Shown: in pieces, positions 39,158-48,417 of the stretch
Layout: each line of letters opens with the position of its first letter
Numbering within the stretch: the first letter of the stretch is position 1
DNA from: Candidatus Zhuqueibacterota bacterium
GTDB taxonomy: Bacteria; Zhuqueibacterota; Zhuqueibacteria; Zhuqueibacterales; Zhuqueibacteraceae
NCBI GenBank assembly: GCA_003576975.1
Contig: QEVD01000003.1
Span: 1-64,000, forward strand
Direction of reading: 5' to 3'
Length of the DNA: 64,000 bases
Position numbers and translations under genes: made by a program
Notes under the pieces: generated by a model
Databases searched by the model: none
What the model saw: only the letters and a program-made list of their open reading frames with translations
What the model was told of the DNA's origin: nothing

Positions 39158-39871
39158 TTGCTCCCTCTTCGGGTTTATAATCCCAGTTTCGGATTGCCGA
39201 TCATCAACTCTGTGTTGCTCGCGGCCAATCTTATGGTATTTTTTTACCTGATAGCGTCGCCTGAAAATGAAGCGTCTGCTCTCATATTGAAATACGGCGC
39301 AGTCCCGAAAAAAGTATGGCAGGGAGAAAACCTATGGAGTTTGTTGACGGCAACGTTTGTGCATGATGTCAACCGAATACCTCATATCATTTTGAATATG
39401 CTGACGCTGGCGATTTTTGGCGGTAACCTGGAAGCCGCGCTGGGGCATTTCCGGTATTTGGTTTTTTATTTGCTGGGCGGCCTGATCGCCACGCTGACGC
39501 ATGTTGTAATCTGGCATGGCCAGTCCGCCGCGATGATCGGAGCAAGCGGCGCAATTAGCGCGGTGATGGGCGCCTATCTCATGATCTATCCGCGCCGCAC
39601 GGTTTTATTTTTTACGCCGTTTTTGGGACTGATGCGCCAGCCTGCCCTGGTTTACATGTTTATCTGGTTCGCTGTGCAGATCGTTTATGGATATGTTCGG
39701 CTAAAACAAGGCGAGGGCGGCAGTGTCGCTTGGTTCGCGCACCTCGGTGGTTTTGTTGCAGGCATTGCGCTGATTCGGCCCTTGCAAATGCTCGCATTTC
39801 ACTCGTCGTCTCCGAAAGCCCGCGCCGTCGCGCCTGCCCGTGTGAGCCAGGATCGTGAAACGATTTTGTAA
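39158..39871 (+). CDS. rhomboid family intramembrane serine protease
   Basis: Cuts transmembrane segments within the membrane. Catalytic Ser in MIGASGAISAVMGAY (about residue 131) and His in AHLGGFVAGIAL (about residue 198); the HxxxN-like oxyanion element is IPHIILNMLTL. It has six or so hydrophobic helices, with the WSLLTATFVH loop typical of bacterial rhomboids. The start is TTG 39158 (237 aa) with AGGAGG 5 bases upstream. It is 40 bases after the M23 gene, so may share its transcript. Substrates are unknown. Confidence 0.92.
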   Translation: MLPLRVYNPSFGLPIINSVLLAANLMVFFYLIASPENEASALILKYGAVPKKVWQGENLWSLLTATFVHDVNRIPHIILNMLTLAIFGGNLEAALGHFRYLVFYLLGGLIATLTHVVIWHGQSAAMIGASGAISAVMGAYLMIYPRRTVLFFTPFLGLMRQPALVYMFIWFAVQIVYGYVRLKQGEGGSVAWFAHLGGFVAGIALIRPLQMLAFHSSSPKARAVAPARVSQDRETIL

Positions 39872-39991
39872 TTGCAAGTTGAGTTCGATGTTTCGCTTCT
39901 TGCTCTCCGCCTTAAAAAAGTTGGCTCCGCCTAACAGCTCATCCTTCAACTATATCCGCTGTCGACTCTTCTTCAAACAAGGCAAATCACT

Positions 39992-41104
39992 ATGATAACA
40001 TTGTATGTAGAATTGGGTGCACGGCGTTATCCTATTTTAATTGCGCCGGCTCTTTTGTCACAAGCCGGGGAACACCTGCGGCATCATGAAGCTGGCTCAC
40101 GTTTTGTAGTTATCACAAACGACATCGTTGATCAGTATCATGGTGAACGCCTGATGCAGAGTTTAAGTCGCGCCGGACTAACCGCGGATAAAATCATCGT
40201 TCCTGACGGCGAGCATCAGAAGTCGCTCACCAATGTGGATTTGATAATCGGGCGCATGTTGGAGTTGCAGTGTGATCGTCAAACCGTGGTGCTGGCATTG
40301 GGCGGCGGCGTGATCGGTGATCTTGCGGGCTTTGTGGCCTCGTGTTACATGCGCGGTGTTCCGTTCATCCAGATGCCGACGACTCTGCTGGCGCAGGTCG
40401 ATGCGAGCATTGGCGGCAAAGTGGGCGTCAATCATCGCCTGGGCAAGAACATGATTGGCGCGTTTCATCAGCCCGCGCTGGTGCTGATCGATATCGAAAC
40501 CTTACGCACCTTGCCGCCGCGTGAAATCGTAGCGGGCTTTGCGGAGATCGTCAAGCATGCGTTGATTTACGACCGCCGTTATTTTGAGTTTTTGGAGAAC
40601 AAGCTGGACAGCATGTGGGCCGGGGAAGCCGAAACGATGGCGGAGGCCATACGCCGCAGTTGCGAAATTAAGAGCGAGATCGTCAGTCAGGATGAGCGTG
40701 AGTCGGGTTTGCGCGGATTGTTAAATTTTGGTCACACGATCGGACATGCTTTGGAAGCCGCCCGCGGTTTTACCGGCCTGCGCCACGGGGAAGCAGTGTG
40801 GATTGGCATGCTGGCGGAAGCCTATCTTGCAACAAAATCGCAATATTTGGCGGCTTCCGAGTTTGCGCGCCTGGATAAATTTCTGCACAACCTTCCGCTA
40901 TCCATACAATTGGGCGGTATTTCTATGGACGAAATAGAGTATCTGATGGCACGCGACAAAAAAAACGCTGCCGGCGCTGTTCGCATGGTTATGTTGCAAG
41001 CCATCGGCCAGGCAACACTCACTGCGAGGTGGGAGAGACGTTGTCTCGCAGAGGCGATTGGTTACGCGTTGCAGCGCTTGAGGTTGGATGAGAGTATCCC
41101 GTGA
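39992..41104 (+). CDS. aroB: 3-dehydroquinate synthase
   Basis: Second step of the shikimate pathway: converts DAHP to 3-dehydroquinate with NAD and a divalent metal, in the cytoplasm. NAD-binding GGGVIGDLAGFVASCYMRGVPF and PTTLLAQVDASIGGKVGVNH are exact family signatures. Metal-site residues appear in AGFAEIVKHALI, NFGHTIGHALE and LRHGEAVWIGM. The 370-aa length is normal. ATG 39992 is preceded by AAGG. The next unknown gene starts 12 bases later. 2-epi-5-epi-valiolone synthases are relatives, but the motif set fits aroB. Confidence 0.96.
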   Translation: MITLYVELGARRYPILIAPALLSQAGEHLRHHEAGSRFVVITNDIVDQYHGERLMQSLSRAGLTADKIIVPDGEHQKSLTNVDLIIGRMLELQCDRQTVVLALGGGVIGDLAGFVASCYMRGVPFIQMPTTLLAQVDASIGGKVGVNHRLGKNMIGAFHQPALVLIDIETLRTLPPREIVAGFAEIVKHALIYDRRYFEFLENKLDSMWAGEAETMAEAIRRSCEIKSEIVSQDERESGLRGLLNFGHTIGHALEAARGFTGLRHGEAVWIGMLAEAYLATKSQYLAASEFARLDKFLHNLPLSIQLGGISMDEIEYLMARDKKNAAGAVRMVMLQAIGQATLTARWERRCLAEAIGYALQRLRLDESIP

Positions 41105-41116
41105 AAGTAAGATGCC

Positions 41117-41686
41117 ATGAATGAGCTTTTCTATTTTACCTTTGCCGATTTGATGATTCGAGTGGAATATAATGCCGACGCCAATGCGCTGCGCTATGCC
41201 AGCCACCGGAAAATAACGTTTGAGGAACGGGCTCTCGTCGAGCAATATTTGCTGTCGAATGTCGCGTTGAAAACCGATTATTACAAAAAGCAGCCGTCGC
41301 TCTTCATCTATCTTGGCCTGGAACGGCAATTGGCAAAGGAACTCAATCTCTTTCATCTGAAAAGCACGCTGCGCAAGCTGGCAGCCAAGGAAAAAAATGT
41401 CAATGCCTCGGTCGAAGGCTTGATCAATCAGTCCATGTCGAATTATTATTTTGAGCAAATCGGCGATGCCATTGTGAGCCTGCGCCGCGAAGTCGAGCAG
41501 GGGCGCAATCATGAAAACATCGCGCCGATTAAAGATAGAATGGAAGAGCTGGTCAAAGCTTATAATCTTCATTCGAACCAAAACATCACGATCACGGAAG
41601 TCATCCCCATTGAGTTACAGCCATTTTTAGGACTGCAGCGCGACGCTCAAGCCGGAGTGGCAAGAGTTTCAACGCGGGAGTCATAA
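41117..41686 (+). CDS. protein of unknown function, downstream of aroB
   Basis: A 189-aa soluble protein. Residues about 25-110 look helical and basic (TFEERALVEQYLLSNVALKTDYYKKQPS, ELNLFHLKSTLRKLAAKEKNV), followed by a helix EQIGDAIVSLRREVEQGR and the strand NQNITITEVIPIELQPFLG. I do not recognise the family. It lies 12 bases after aroB and 42 bases before the first barrel-TPR gene, all on the same strand, so it is probably co-transcribed. No signal peptide or membrane span was seen. Confidence 0.75.
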   Translation: MNELFYFTFADLMIRVEYNADANALRYASHRKITFEERALVEQYLLSNVALKTDYYKKQPSLFIYLGLERQLAKELNLFHLKSTLRKLAAKEKNVNASVEGLINQSMSNYYFEQIGDAIVSLRREVEQGRNHENIAPIKDRMEELVKAYNLHSNQNITITEVIPIELQPFLGLQRDAQAGVARVSTRES

Positions 41687-41728
41687 AAATGCTGGTGCAA
41701 GGACGCAACGCTACTCAGGAGAGCTGTT

Positions 41729-43057
41729 ATGAGATGGACACGCCTTAATATCATTCTCACCGCCGCCATCGCGCTGTCCGCGGGTCTCGCGGACGCCCAA
41801 ACTTTGCCGAAAGGTTTCTTGTTCGGATTGAGCGGGGGCACGCAAAAGCTAGTGACCTACAACAAGCGCTCGGGCTTCGGACTCGGCGTCGAAGGGCTGT
41901 TGGGCCAGCGTTTCTCCAGCCGCTTCGGCGGCAACCTGGTTCTGGGCTTCGCCACGGTGCCGTTTAATTTTCCCGGCTTCACACCGGCGGGAACACGCCA
42001 GTCGGTTGCCGTCGAATCATCGCTGCTCTATGCGCAGCTTTTGTTGGACTATGAGATTATCAATTCCGGCAAGCTGCATCCATATATTATGATCGGCGCC
42101 GGCGGCATGAATTACAAAGGTTTCAGGCCGGCCATTCAGCGAGCGACGAACAAGCGCATTAACGATGGCAGCGCCATTGCCGGTTTGGGATTGCGCTACC
42201 TGGTCTCGCCCACCGTGGCCTTGAATTTCAACGGCGCTTTTCATTATACCACCAGTCAAAATCTCGATACGCAACCCGGCGGTCCGGATAACTATGCGAG
42301 TATGCGTTTCGGCATCACGAAATTTCTCGGCCGTTCGGCGGTGGAAAGCCCGTTCGATGAGACCTTCAGCGACATGAGTGTATTCGAAGAGTCATCCGGA
42401 GAAGCATCTGCGAGCGAAGAAACGCGTGGCGGCGATTTGCAGTCCCTTCTGGCAGATTTGGATGACGCTGACGACGGCGGCATGGACAATCCCCAGCGCG
42501 ACGATATGGAAGAATACATCCGGTTGAAATCGCAAGTGGAAGAAATCAATCAGGAGATTGACAGCAAAGAAAGCGAGATTTCTTCACTGCGGACGGCCCT
42601 TGTTTCGCAAAAGGAGCAGGCCGTTAGCATGGAAAAGAATTTGCAGAAAATGCCAAAGAGGACGGCGGCAACGCCGGCCGCCCCGTCCAGCAGTTTCTCC
42701 CGGGCTTATGAAGATGCCTTAAACAGCTTTTATCTCAAGCGATACGCTGAAGCGAGCGAAAAATTTTCGACATTGCTCGACCAGTTTCCCAATCACAGCC
42801 TGGCCAGTAATTGCTATTATTGGAGAGGCGAAGCGGAGTATCAATTGGGCAACCCGCAAGCAGCGATTGCCGACTTCAAACGAGTACTCGAATATGCCAA
42901 ATCACTCAAGCGAGATGATGCCTTGTTGATGTTGGGCCAATGCTATGCCAAGCTCAATCGTCGCCAGGATGCGCGCGAAGCTTTCGATCGGTTGATTCAG
43001 GAATTTCCGAGCAGTGAATTTGTGGCCAAGGCCGAAGAGCTGCGGGACAAAATCTGA
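41729..43057 (+). CDS. outer-membrane barrel protein with CpoB/YbgF-like TPR tail, paralogue 1
   Basis: Signal peptide (1-24, ending LADAQ), then about 190 residues of alternating beta strands with glycine turns (FLFGLSGGTQKL, FGGNLVLGFATVPFNF, LYAQLLLDYEI, YIMIGAGGMNYKGF, MRFGITKFLGR), resembling an OmpW/OmpA-type barrel. An acidic Ser/Glu/Asp linker (about 205-255) and a coiled coil (EYIRLKSQVEEINQEIDSKESEISSLR) follow. The last 120 residues are tetratricopeptides: AYEDALNSFYLKRYAEASEKFSTLLDQFPNHSLASNCYYWRGEAEYQLG and repeats, as in CpoB/YbgF. AGGAGA precedes ATG 41729. First of three tandem paralogues. Barrel plus CpoB-like TPR in one chain suggests a link between outer membrane and cell wall; this is inference. 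Confidence 0.85.
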   Translation: MRWTRLNIILTAAIALSAGLADAQTLPKGFLFGLSGGTQKLVTYNKRSGFGLGVEGLLGQRFSSRFGGNLVLGFATVPFNFPGFTPAGTRQSVAVESSLLYAQLLLDYEIINSGKLHPYIMIGAGGMNYKGFRPAIQRATNKRINDGSAIAGLGLRYLVSPTVALNFNGAFHYTTSQNLDTQPGGPDNYASMRFGITKFLGRSAVESPFDETFSDMSVFEESSGEASASEETRGGDLQSLLADLDDADDGGMDNPQRDDMEEYIRLKSQVEEINQEIDSKESEISSLRTALVSQKEQAVSMEKNLQKMPKRTAATPAAPSSSFSRAYEDALNSFYLKRYAEASEKFSTLLDQFPNHSLASNCYYWRGEAEYQLGNPQAAIADFKRVLEYAKSLKRDDALLMLGQCYAKLNRRQDAREAFDRLIQEFPSSEFVAKAEELRDKI

Positions 43058-43145
43058 ATACGCCAGCAGCGATGATCGTGAAATGACTTCGTGAGGGATT
43101 ACTTAGGACAGATTCATATCATCAGGCCATTTGGAGGCACATTAT

Positions 43146-44555
43146 ATGCGAATTTTCTCAAGAACAGCTCTGGCGTTGGTGGGCGTTCTTTGGACTAATG
43201 TCTTTAGCCAAAGTAACGTCGGGCAATTTTCGATCGGCCTTTTAGGAGGGCCGATCAAAATGGCCGGGGACGTCGTCGATTTCTCGACGGTGGAGCAATG
43301 GATCGGAATTTCCAGCCGCTATGTCTATACCGAGCGCGTCTCGTTTGGTGTGGAAGCCGCGGGCGGATGGGTGCGCGCCTGGAACGGCCAGGGCAGCATG
43401 TTTAATTCGGCCAATTCCCTGCCGTTCAAAACGAATTTAATCGCACTCAGCGGCAACGCCTATATCTTTCCGTTTCGGAGCCAGCGTTTCTCGCCTTTTG
43501 TCAATGCCGGCGCCGGATTTATTTTTTGGGATGTGCGCGATTTACGCACGCCAGGCGGCGGCGGCACCTTCGCCAATGGCACACGCATTCGCAGCCAACT
43601 CAGCCCCTCGTTGAGCGGCGCTCTCGGCTTCGACTATCATTTCAATGATCGTTTTGCGCTTACGAGTTTGGCGCGTCTGCACGGCATGTTGAAAGGCCGG
43701 CAGGACACCAGCGGTTTGCAGGGCAACCTCGGCGGCACAGGCGATGCCAACTATCTCGTCGTGGAAGGCCAGTTGGGGCTTCGTTATAGTTTTGGCGGAA
43801 GTCCGCGCGCGCAATCTCCGGACGAAGATTTGTTCAGCAGCGATGAAACCTCGCCGTTCGGCGATCCCTCCGACGATCCTGCTTTCGGCAGCGCCTCGCC
43901 CCTCGAGGAAACGGATCCCTTTGCAGCCGGCGCCGAAGATACGGCAGATTCGGGTATAGCCTCCGATGAGGATATGCAGGAATACATTCGCCTCAAATCT
44001 TTGTCCGACGAGTTGACGCAAGGCATCGAATTGAAAGAGCGTGAGATTTCCTCGTTGCAAGAAACGCTGTTCGACCGGCGAACAAAACTGGGCGAGCTGG
44101 AAAGCGGCAAGATCAGTGCAAGCAACGGCGCCGATCGCAACGTGACCCAGCCCCGCATGGACACCGGCGCGCTGACAGGCTCGACGGCCAGCTTCTCGCT
44201 GGCCTATGAACGAGGTTTAAGCCTGCTGACTGCGAAGCGCTATCAGGATGCCATCAACATTTTTTCGGATTTGGTGGCGCGTTTTCCGTCACATGCGTTG
44301 GCCAGCCATTGCCATTATTGGAACGGTGAGGCCTACTTCAATTTGGGCAATTATCAAGCGGCGATTACCGCGCTCAACAATGTGCTGCAATCATCGCTTT
44401 CATTGAAAAAAGACAATGCCCTGTTGTATTTGGGCCGCAGCTATGTCCAGCTCAATCGCACGGACGAAGCCCGCCGCGTGTTTAATCAGTTGATCCAGGA
44501 ATATCCCAGCAGCGAATTTGTCGGAACGGCTGAGGAAATGCTGGCCAAACTCTAA
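43146..44555 (+). CDS. outer-membrane barrel protein with CpoB/YbgF-like TPR tail, paralogue 2
   Basis: Same architecture as its two neighbours: signal peptide ending VFSQ, barrel strands (VSFGVEAAGGW, NLIALSGNAYIFPFRSQRFSPFVNAGAGFIFW, YLVVEGQLGLRYSFGG), a long acidic linker rich in Asp, Ser and Pro (about 220-280), a coiled coil MQEYIRLKSLSDELTQGIELKEREISSLQ, and three C-terminal TPRs. The coiled coil and TPRs match paralogue 1 more closely than the barrel does. TGGAGG 9 bases before ATG 43146 decides the start (469 aa); the frame is open to 43131. The gap to paralogue 1 is 88 bases and to paralogue 3 is 102 bases. Confidence 0.85.
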   Translation: MRIFSRTALALVGVLWTNVFSQSNVGQFSIGLLGGPIKMAGDVVDFSTVEQWIGISSRYVYTERVSFGVEAAGGWVRAWNGQGSMFNSANSLPFKTNLIALSGNAYIFPFRSQRFSPFVNAGAGFIFWDVRDLRTPGGGGTFANGTRIRSQLSPSLSGALGFDYHFNDRFALTSLARLHGMLKGRQDTSGLQGNLGGTGDANYLVVEGQLGLRYSFGGSPRAQSPDEDLFSSDETSPFGDPSDDPAFGSASPLEETDPFAAGAEDTADSGIASDEDMQEYIRLKSLSDELTQGIELKEREISSLQETLFDRRTKLGELESGKISASNGADRNVTQPRMDTGALTGSTASFSLAYERGLSLLTAKRYQDAINIFSDLVARFPSHALASHCHYWNGEAYFNLGNYQAAITALNNVLQSSLSLKKDNALLYLGRSYVQLNRTDEARRVFNQLIQEYPSSEFVGTAEEMLAKL

Positions 44556-44657
44556 GCTTGGCGCTGTTACCACGGACAAGGTAGCCGCCGCCTTCTGCGC
44601 AAGCGGAAAGCGGCAGAGAATAATCTGAATCAGGACGATGAAGAGGCGATAACAAGG

Positions 44658-45950
44658 ATGACATCAAATCGCTTGCCGGTCATTGCATGTTGGATAGTGC
44701 TGGCTGGCCTCTGTTCGCCGGCGCACAGCCAAGATTTGAGCGGGCGCTGGCTTTATGGTTTTAGTTTGGGCACGCAAAAATTCATTGGCAATCAAAATGA
44801 TTCCGCCAATGTTCTGCTCTCCGCCGGGAATGCGACTACCGGCCGGGTGGTGCAATCCGGATACGGCCTCGGCCTTTCCGGTTCGCTGGAACGCCGTTTT
44901 TCCTCCCGCCTGGGTTTGGGCTTGTCGCTCGGGTACGCGACTCTGCCGTTCAATCTCCGGTTGAACTTGCCGAATTTTACCGCCACTTCTGCGCTCCGCA
45001 CCCAGTTGCTATATAGCGAGTTGTTGTTTGACTATGAGCTGGCCAACCAGACGCTCTTTCGTCCCTATCTCATGCTGGGCGCCGGTTATCTCAACTTTCG
45101 TGTGTCGGATTCCAAACGCTTGCACGGCGGCAAAGGCTTGATTGGCGCAGGCGCGCGCGTGAAGATTCGACCGCAAATGATGCTGAACGCCAGCCTCGCG
45201 TATAATTTCCAGGCGAGCGACAATCTCGACGCCGCCAACAACGGCAAACAAGACGCCTTCGTCAGTGCGCGCCTGGGCGTTTCTTTTATCACCGGCGGCG
45301 CGGGTTATACTCCCAAAGATCTGTTCAGTGAAAACCGCACGCGCGAAAATCGCGTTGAACCGGCGATGACGCCATCCCGTGAAGGCAAGGATTCTGCGCG
45401 CACGCAAAAAGCAAGCGTGGGCGAGGTTGAAAGCAAGAACAGGTTCGCCGCAAATAACGCGGCCGCGCGCGCGAATCAATCCCCGCCGACCGCAAAATCC
45501 AATCCGGCTGGTAAGGCCGGGTCTGCTTCCCAAGCGCAACCCAATCGCAGCAGACCTGCGACGACGGCGCGAGCAAAAGCTCCGAGTTTCCCGGTCGCCT
45601 ATGAGCAAGCCCTGCAGAGCTTTTATGCGCAGCAGTATGCCGCGTCTGTGCAGCAATTCTCCAATTTGATTACACATTATCCCACACATGTTTTGGTTCA
45701 CAATTGCCATTATTGGCTGGGCAAGGCGCAATTTGAGTTGAAAGACTATCCGGCGGCGATTGTGTCGTTCAATCGCGTGTTGCTGGCGACAAAATCGGCA
45801 AAACAAGATGACGCTTTGTTTTTGCTCGGCAGCAGTTTGCTGGAAGTGCGCCGTCCGGAGGAGGCGCGTCAAACATTGCAGCGTCTCGTGCAAAGTTATC
45901 CCGAAAGCGCGCTTGCCGGGAAAGCCAAAGAATTGCTCGCGAAGATGTAA
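44658..45950 (+). CDS. outer-membrane barrel protein with CpoB/YbgF-like TPR tail, paralogue 3
   Basis: Signal peptide ending CSPAHSQ, barrel strands close to paralogue 1 (WLYGFSLGTQKFIGN, LGLGLSLGYATLPFNLRLNLPNF, LLYSELLFDYELANQTLFRPYLMLGAGYLNF), then a different linker: basic, Ala/Pro/Asn/Lys-rich, about 100 residues, without the acidic run or coiled coil. C-terminal TPRs are kept (AYEQALQSFYAQQYAASVQQFSNLITHYPTH...HNCHYWLGKAQFEL). The barrel is therefore nearest paralogue 1, while the linker is unique. ATG 44658 (430 aa) has only a weak ribosome site. Probably an outer-membrane/periplasmic scaffold; function inferred. Confidence 0.83.
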   Translation: MTSNRLPVIACWIVLAGLCSPAHSQDLSGRWLYGFSLGTQKFIGNQNDSANVLLSAGNATTGRVVQSGYGLGLSGSLERRFSSRLGLGLSLGYATLPFNLRLNLPNFTATSALRTQLLYSELLFDYELANQTLFRPYLMLGAGYLNFRVSDSKRLHGGKGLIGAGARVKIRPQMMLNASLAYNFQASDNLDAANNGKQDAFVSARLGVSFITGGAGYTPKDLFSENRTRENRVEPAMTPSREGKDSARTQKASVGEVESKNRFAANNAAARANQSPPTAKSNPAGKAGSASQAQPNRSRPATTARAKAPSFPVAYEQALQSFYAQQYAASVQQFSNLITHYPTHVLVHNCHYWLGKAQFELKDYPAAIVSFNRVLLATKSAKQDDALFLLGSSLLEVRRPEEARQTLQRLVQSYPESALAGKAKELLAKM

Positions 45951-46195
45951 AACGGCGTAAATACTTTTTGTGAATCTTGACATTTGAGTTTGGTTTGGCG
46001 ATGTTCGGCCACGGTTCCGCCGTGGCTGAAGCGTATTCGGCGCGGGCATACTGCGCCAGAAGAACTGCACCTCGAAGCCGTCCCGTTTAATCAAATCCCC
46101 ACACTGCCTTCACCCTTGCGGTTTAGAGCCTGCCTTATTATATTCGCGTCACAATTTTATCGAAAAGAGAACTTTGCAATTTTTGAAACATTCTC

Positions 46196-47437
46196 ATGCG
46201 AAACATTGCGCTCGCGTTGGTGTTCGGCGTCCTTTTGCTGGGCATGTTGTATCTGGCTTTTGGCGGCTCGCGTCCGGATCCGAATGAACTCATCATTTGG
46301 ACGCAAGACTTTGCCCCCGGCCGGGTGGTGTTGGATTCGTTGCTCGCCAAGTTCAGCCGTGAGAATCCCGGTCTCACCGCCAAGCAAATTTATTATGAAA
46401 CCGAAGAATTGCGTAGCAATTACATCATCGCGGGACTCGGCGGCAGCGGCCCGGATTTGCTTTATGGTCCGGCAGACATGGTCGGCCCGATGCACGTCAT
46501 GAAATTGATTCAACCGCTGGACAGTTTGTTGAGCGAAGTTGAACTGGCGAACTTCGATCCCATGGCGCGCGTGCGCTACAAAGGCCATTTGTACATGCTC
46601 GCCGATCGCGTCGGCAATCATCTCACCCTGGTCTACAACAAAAAGATTTTGCCGCATCCGCCCAAAACCACCGACGAACTGCTCGATATCGGCAAACGCC
46701 TTTCGCAAGACTTGGACGGCGATGGCAGGTATGACATGTACACCCTGGCGTGGAATTTTATCGAACCCTTTTTCTTTGTTCCGTTTTTGGGTGGTTATGG
46801 CGGCTGGGTCATGGATGAAAATGCGCGTCCGACGTTGAACACCGAAGCCACCATTCGCGCCTCGCAATTCATTGCTCTGCTGCGTGAAAAAAAAATTGTG
46901 CCGTATGAATGTGATCTCGATCTCGCCAATCAACTGTTCAAGCAAGGCAAAGCCGCGATGGTGATCAACGGGCCGTGGAGCTGGGGCGGATACATTGACG
47001 CCGGCGTTGATATTGGCCTGGCGCGTATTCCTCAAGTGAGTGAAACCGGCCTGTGGCCGACGCCCATGGTTTCCGCCACCGGTTTTTGTTTGAACGTGAA
47101 CAGCAGCGGCGAGCGCCGCGAAAAAGCCCTGAAGCTTCTGCGCTTTTTGACCGAGCCGGAAAATGAATTGCAATACACCTATGCCCTGCGCGCCATTCCG
47201 TCACGTTTGGATGCGCGCCAGGACTCGGTTTTCTTGCAGGATCCGATCTTGATCAGCTCGCGGGATCAAATTTCCGTTGGCAGGCCCATGCCGATTGATC
47301 CCGAAATGCGCGCGATTTGGGACGCCATGCGGCCGGCATATCAAAGTTTATTGAACGGCCGCCTGACACCCGAACAGGCCGCGCTGAAAATGCAAACCGA
47401 CGCCGAAAAACTGATTCATGAAATGTTTGCGCAGTGA
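46196..47437 (+). CDS. ABC transporter solute-binding protein, sugar (family 1) type
   Basis: Captures a solute, probably a sugar or oligosaccharide, outside the inner membrane and delivers it to the permeases encoded next. An N-terminal hydrophobic segment (residues 4-23) lacks a lipobox and may be an anchor or signal peptide. MalE-like features: NELIIWTQDFAPGR, GGSGPDLLYGPADMVGPM, YNKKILPHPPKTTDELLDIGKRL, QGKAAMVINGPWSWGGYI and ATGFCLNVNSSGERREKALKLLRFL. The length of 413 aa is typical. First gene of an operon with two permeases and a kinase, but no ATPase gene is nearby. A shared MsmX/MalK-like ATPase from elsewhere would be needed. Confidence 0.9.
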   Translation: MRNIALALVFGVLLLGMLYLAFGGSRPDPNELIIWTQDFAPGRVVLDSLLAKFSRENPGLTAKQIYYETEELRSNYIIAGLGGSGPDLLYGPADMVGPMHVMKLIQPLDSLLSEVELANFDPMARVRYKGHLYMLADRVGNHLTLVYNKKILPHPPKTTDELLDIGKRLSQDLDGDGRYDMYTLAWNFIEPFFFVPFLGGYGGWVMDENARPTLNTEATIRASQFIALLREKKIVPYECDLDLANQLFKQGKAAMVINGPWSWGGYIDAGVDIGLARIPQVSETGLWPTPMVSATGFCLNVNSSGERREKALKLLRFLTEPENELQYTYALRAIPSRLDARQDSVFLQDPILISSRDQISVGRPMPIDPEMRAIWDAMRPAYQSLLNGRLTPEQAALKMQTDAEKLIHEMFAQ

Positions 47438-47494
47438 GTTGATGATTCCGCACAAACGATTTTGGATCAAACAACCTGCTAAAACGGAGCATTC

Positions 47495-48397
47495 GTGAGC
47501 CTCGCCGATCTCGCCAAAAACTTTCGTGAGAACAAGCTCGCTTATTTTTACGTCCTGCCTTCGTTCCTGGTGCTGGGTTTCGTCGTTCTCTATCCGTTTA
47601 TCTACAACCTCGTTATTTCCTTCTCGAACATGAGCCTGACCAATTTCCTCGATTGGAAATTCGTCGGCTTTGAACAATATGTCAAAGTTTTTGCCGAGCC
47701 GCAGTTCTACATATTGTTTTTGAAAACCATTACCTGGACCGTCGTCAACCTGTTTTTTCATGTCTCCATCGGCGTGTCTCTGGCATTGCTGCTACACCGG
47801 CCGTTGCCCGGCCGCGCGATTTTTCGCACGCTGCTGATTCTGCCCTGGGCCGTGCCGCAATACATCACGGCATTGACCTGGCGCGGCATGTTCAACTATG
47901 AGTTCGGCTCGATTAATCTCATCATGCAGCAAATTCTCAATCTCGCGCCGGTGCAATGGCTGTCGGATCCGTTCTGGGCTTACACCGCTGCGACGATTAC
48001 CAACATCTGGCTCGGCTTCCCGTTCATGATGATCATCGCTCTCGGCGGCTTGCAATCGATTCCGAAAGAATTATATGAAGCCGCCGACGTCGATGGCGCG
48101 AGTTCGTGGCGGCAGTTCTGGACCATTACCGCGCCGTTGCTCAAACCCGTGATGGTGCCGGCCATCACGCTGGGCGTGATCTGGACGTTCAACAACTTTA
48201 ACGTCATCTGGCTGGTTAGCGACGGCGGCAAGCCCGCAGATTCGACGCATATTTTGGTGTCTTATGTTTATCGCCAGGTATTCAATTACTACCGCTACGG
48301 CTTTGCGGCGGCGCTGTCGCTGGTGATTTTCGGCATTCTATTGGTGTTCGGCATTCGTTTCATCAAGCAAACGAAGGCGACGGAAGCCGTGTATTGA
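47495..48397 (+). CDS. ABC transporter permease, MalF/UgpA type
   Basis: Inner-membrane channel subunit with six hydrophobic helices. N-terminal AYFYVLPSFLVLGFVVLYPFIYNLVISF is the family pattern, and the EAA loop that docks the ATPase reads LYEAADVDGASSWRQFWTITAPLLKP (about residue 188-215). The length of 300 aa is normal. The start is GTG 47495 with CGGAG 6 bases upstream. It pairs with the MalG-type permease at 49453, but a Ser/Thr kinase gene lies between them; this permease gene ends 20 bases before the kinase. Confidence 0.93.
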   Translation: MSLADLAKNFRENKLAYFYVLPSFLVLGFVVLYPFIYNLVISFSNMSLTNFLDWKFVGFEQYVKVFAEPQFYILFLKTITWTVVNLFFHVSIGVSLALLLHRPLPGRAIFRTLLILPWAVPQYITALTWRGMFNYEFGSINLIMQQILNLAPVQWLSDPFWAYTAATITNIWLGFPFMMIIALGGLQSIPKELYEAADVDGASSWRQFWTITAPLLKPVMVPAITLGVIWTFNNFNVIWLVSDGGKPADSTHILVSYVYRQVFNYYRYGFAAALSLVIFGILLVFGIRFIKQTKATEAVY

Positions 48398-48417
48398 ATC
48401 GAAAACAACAATAACCC

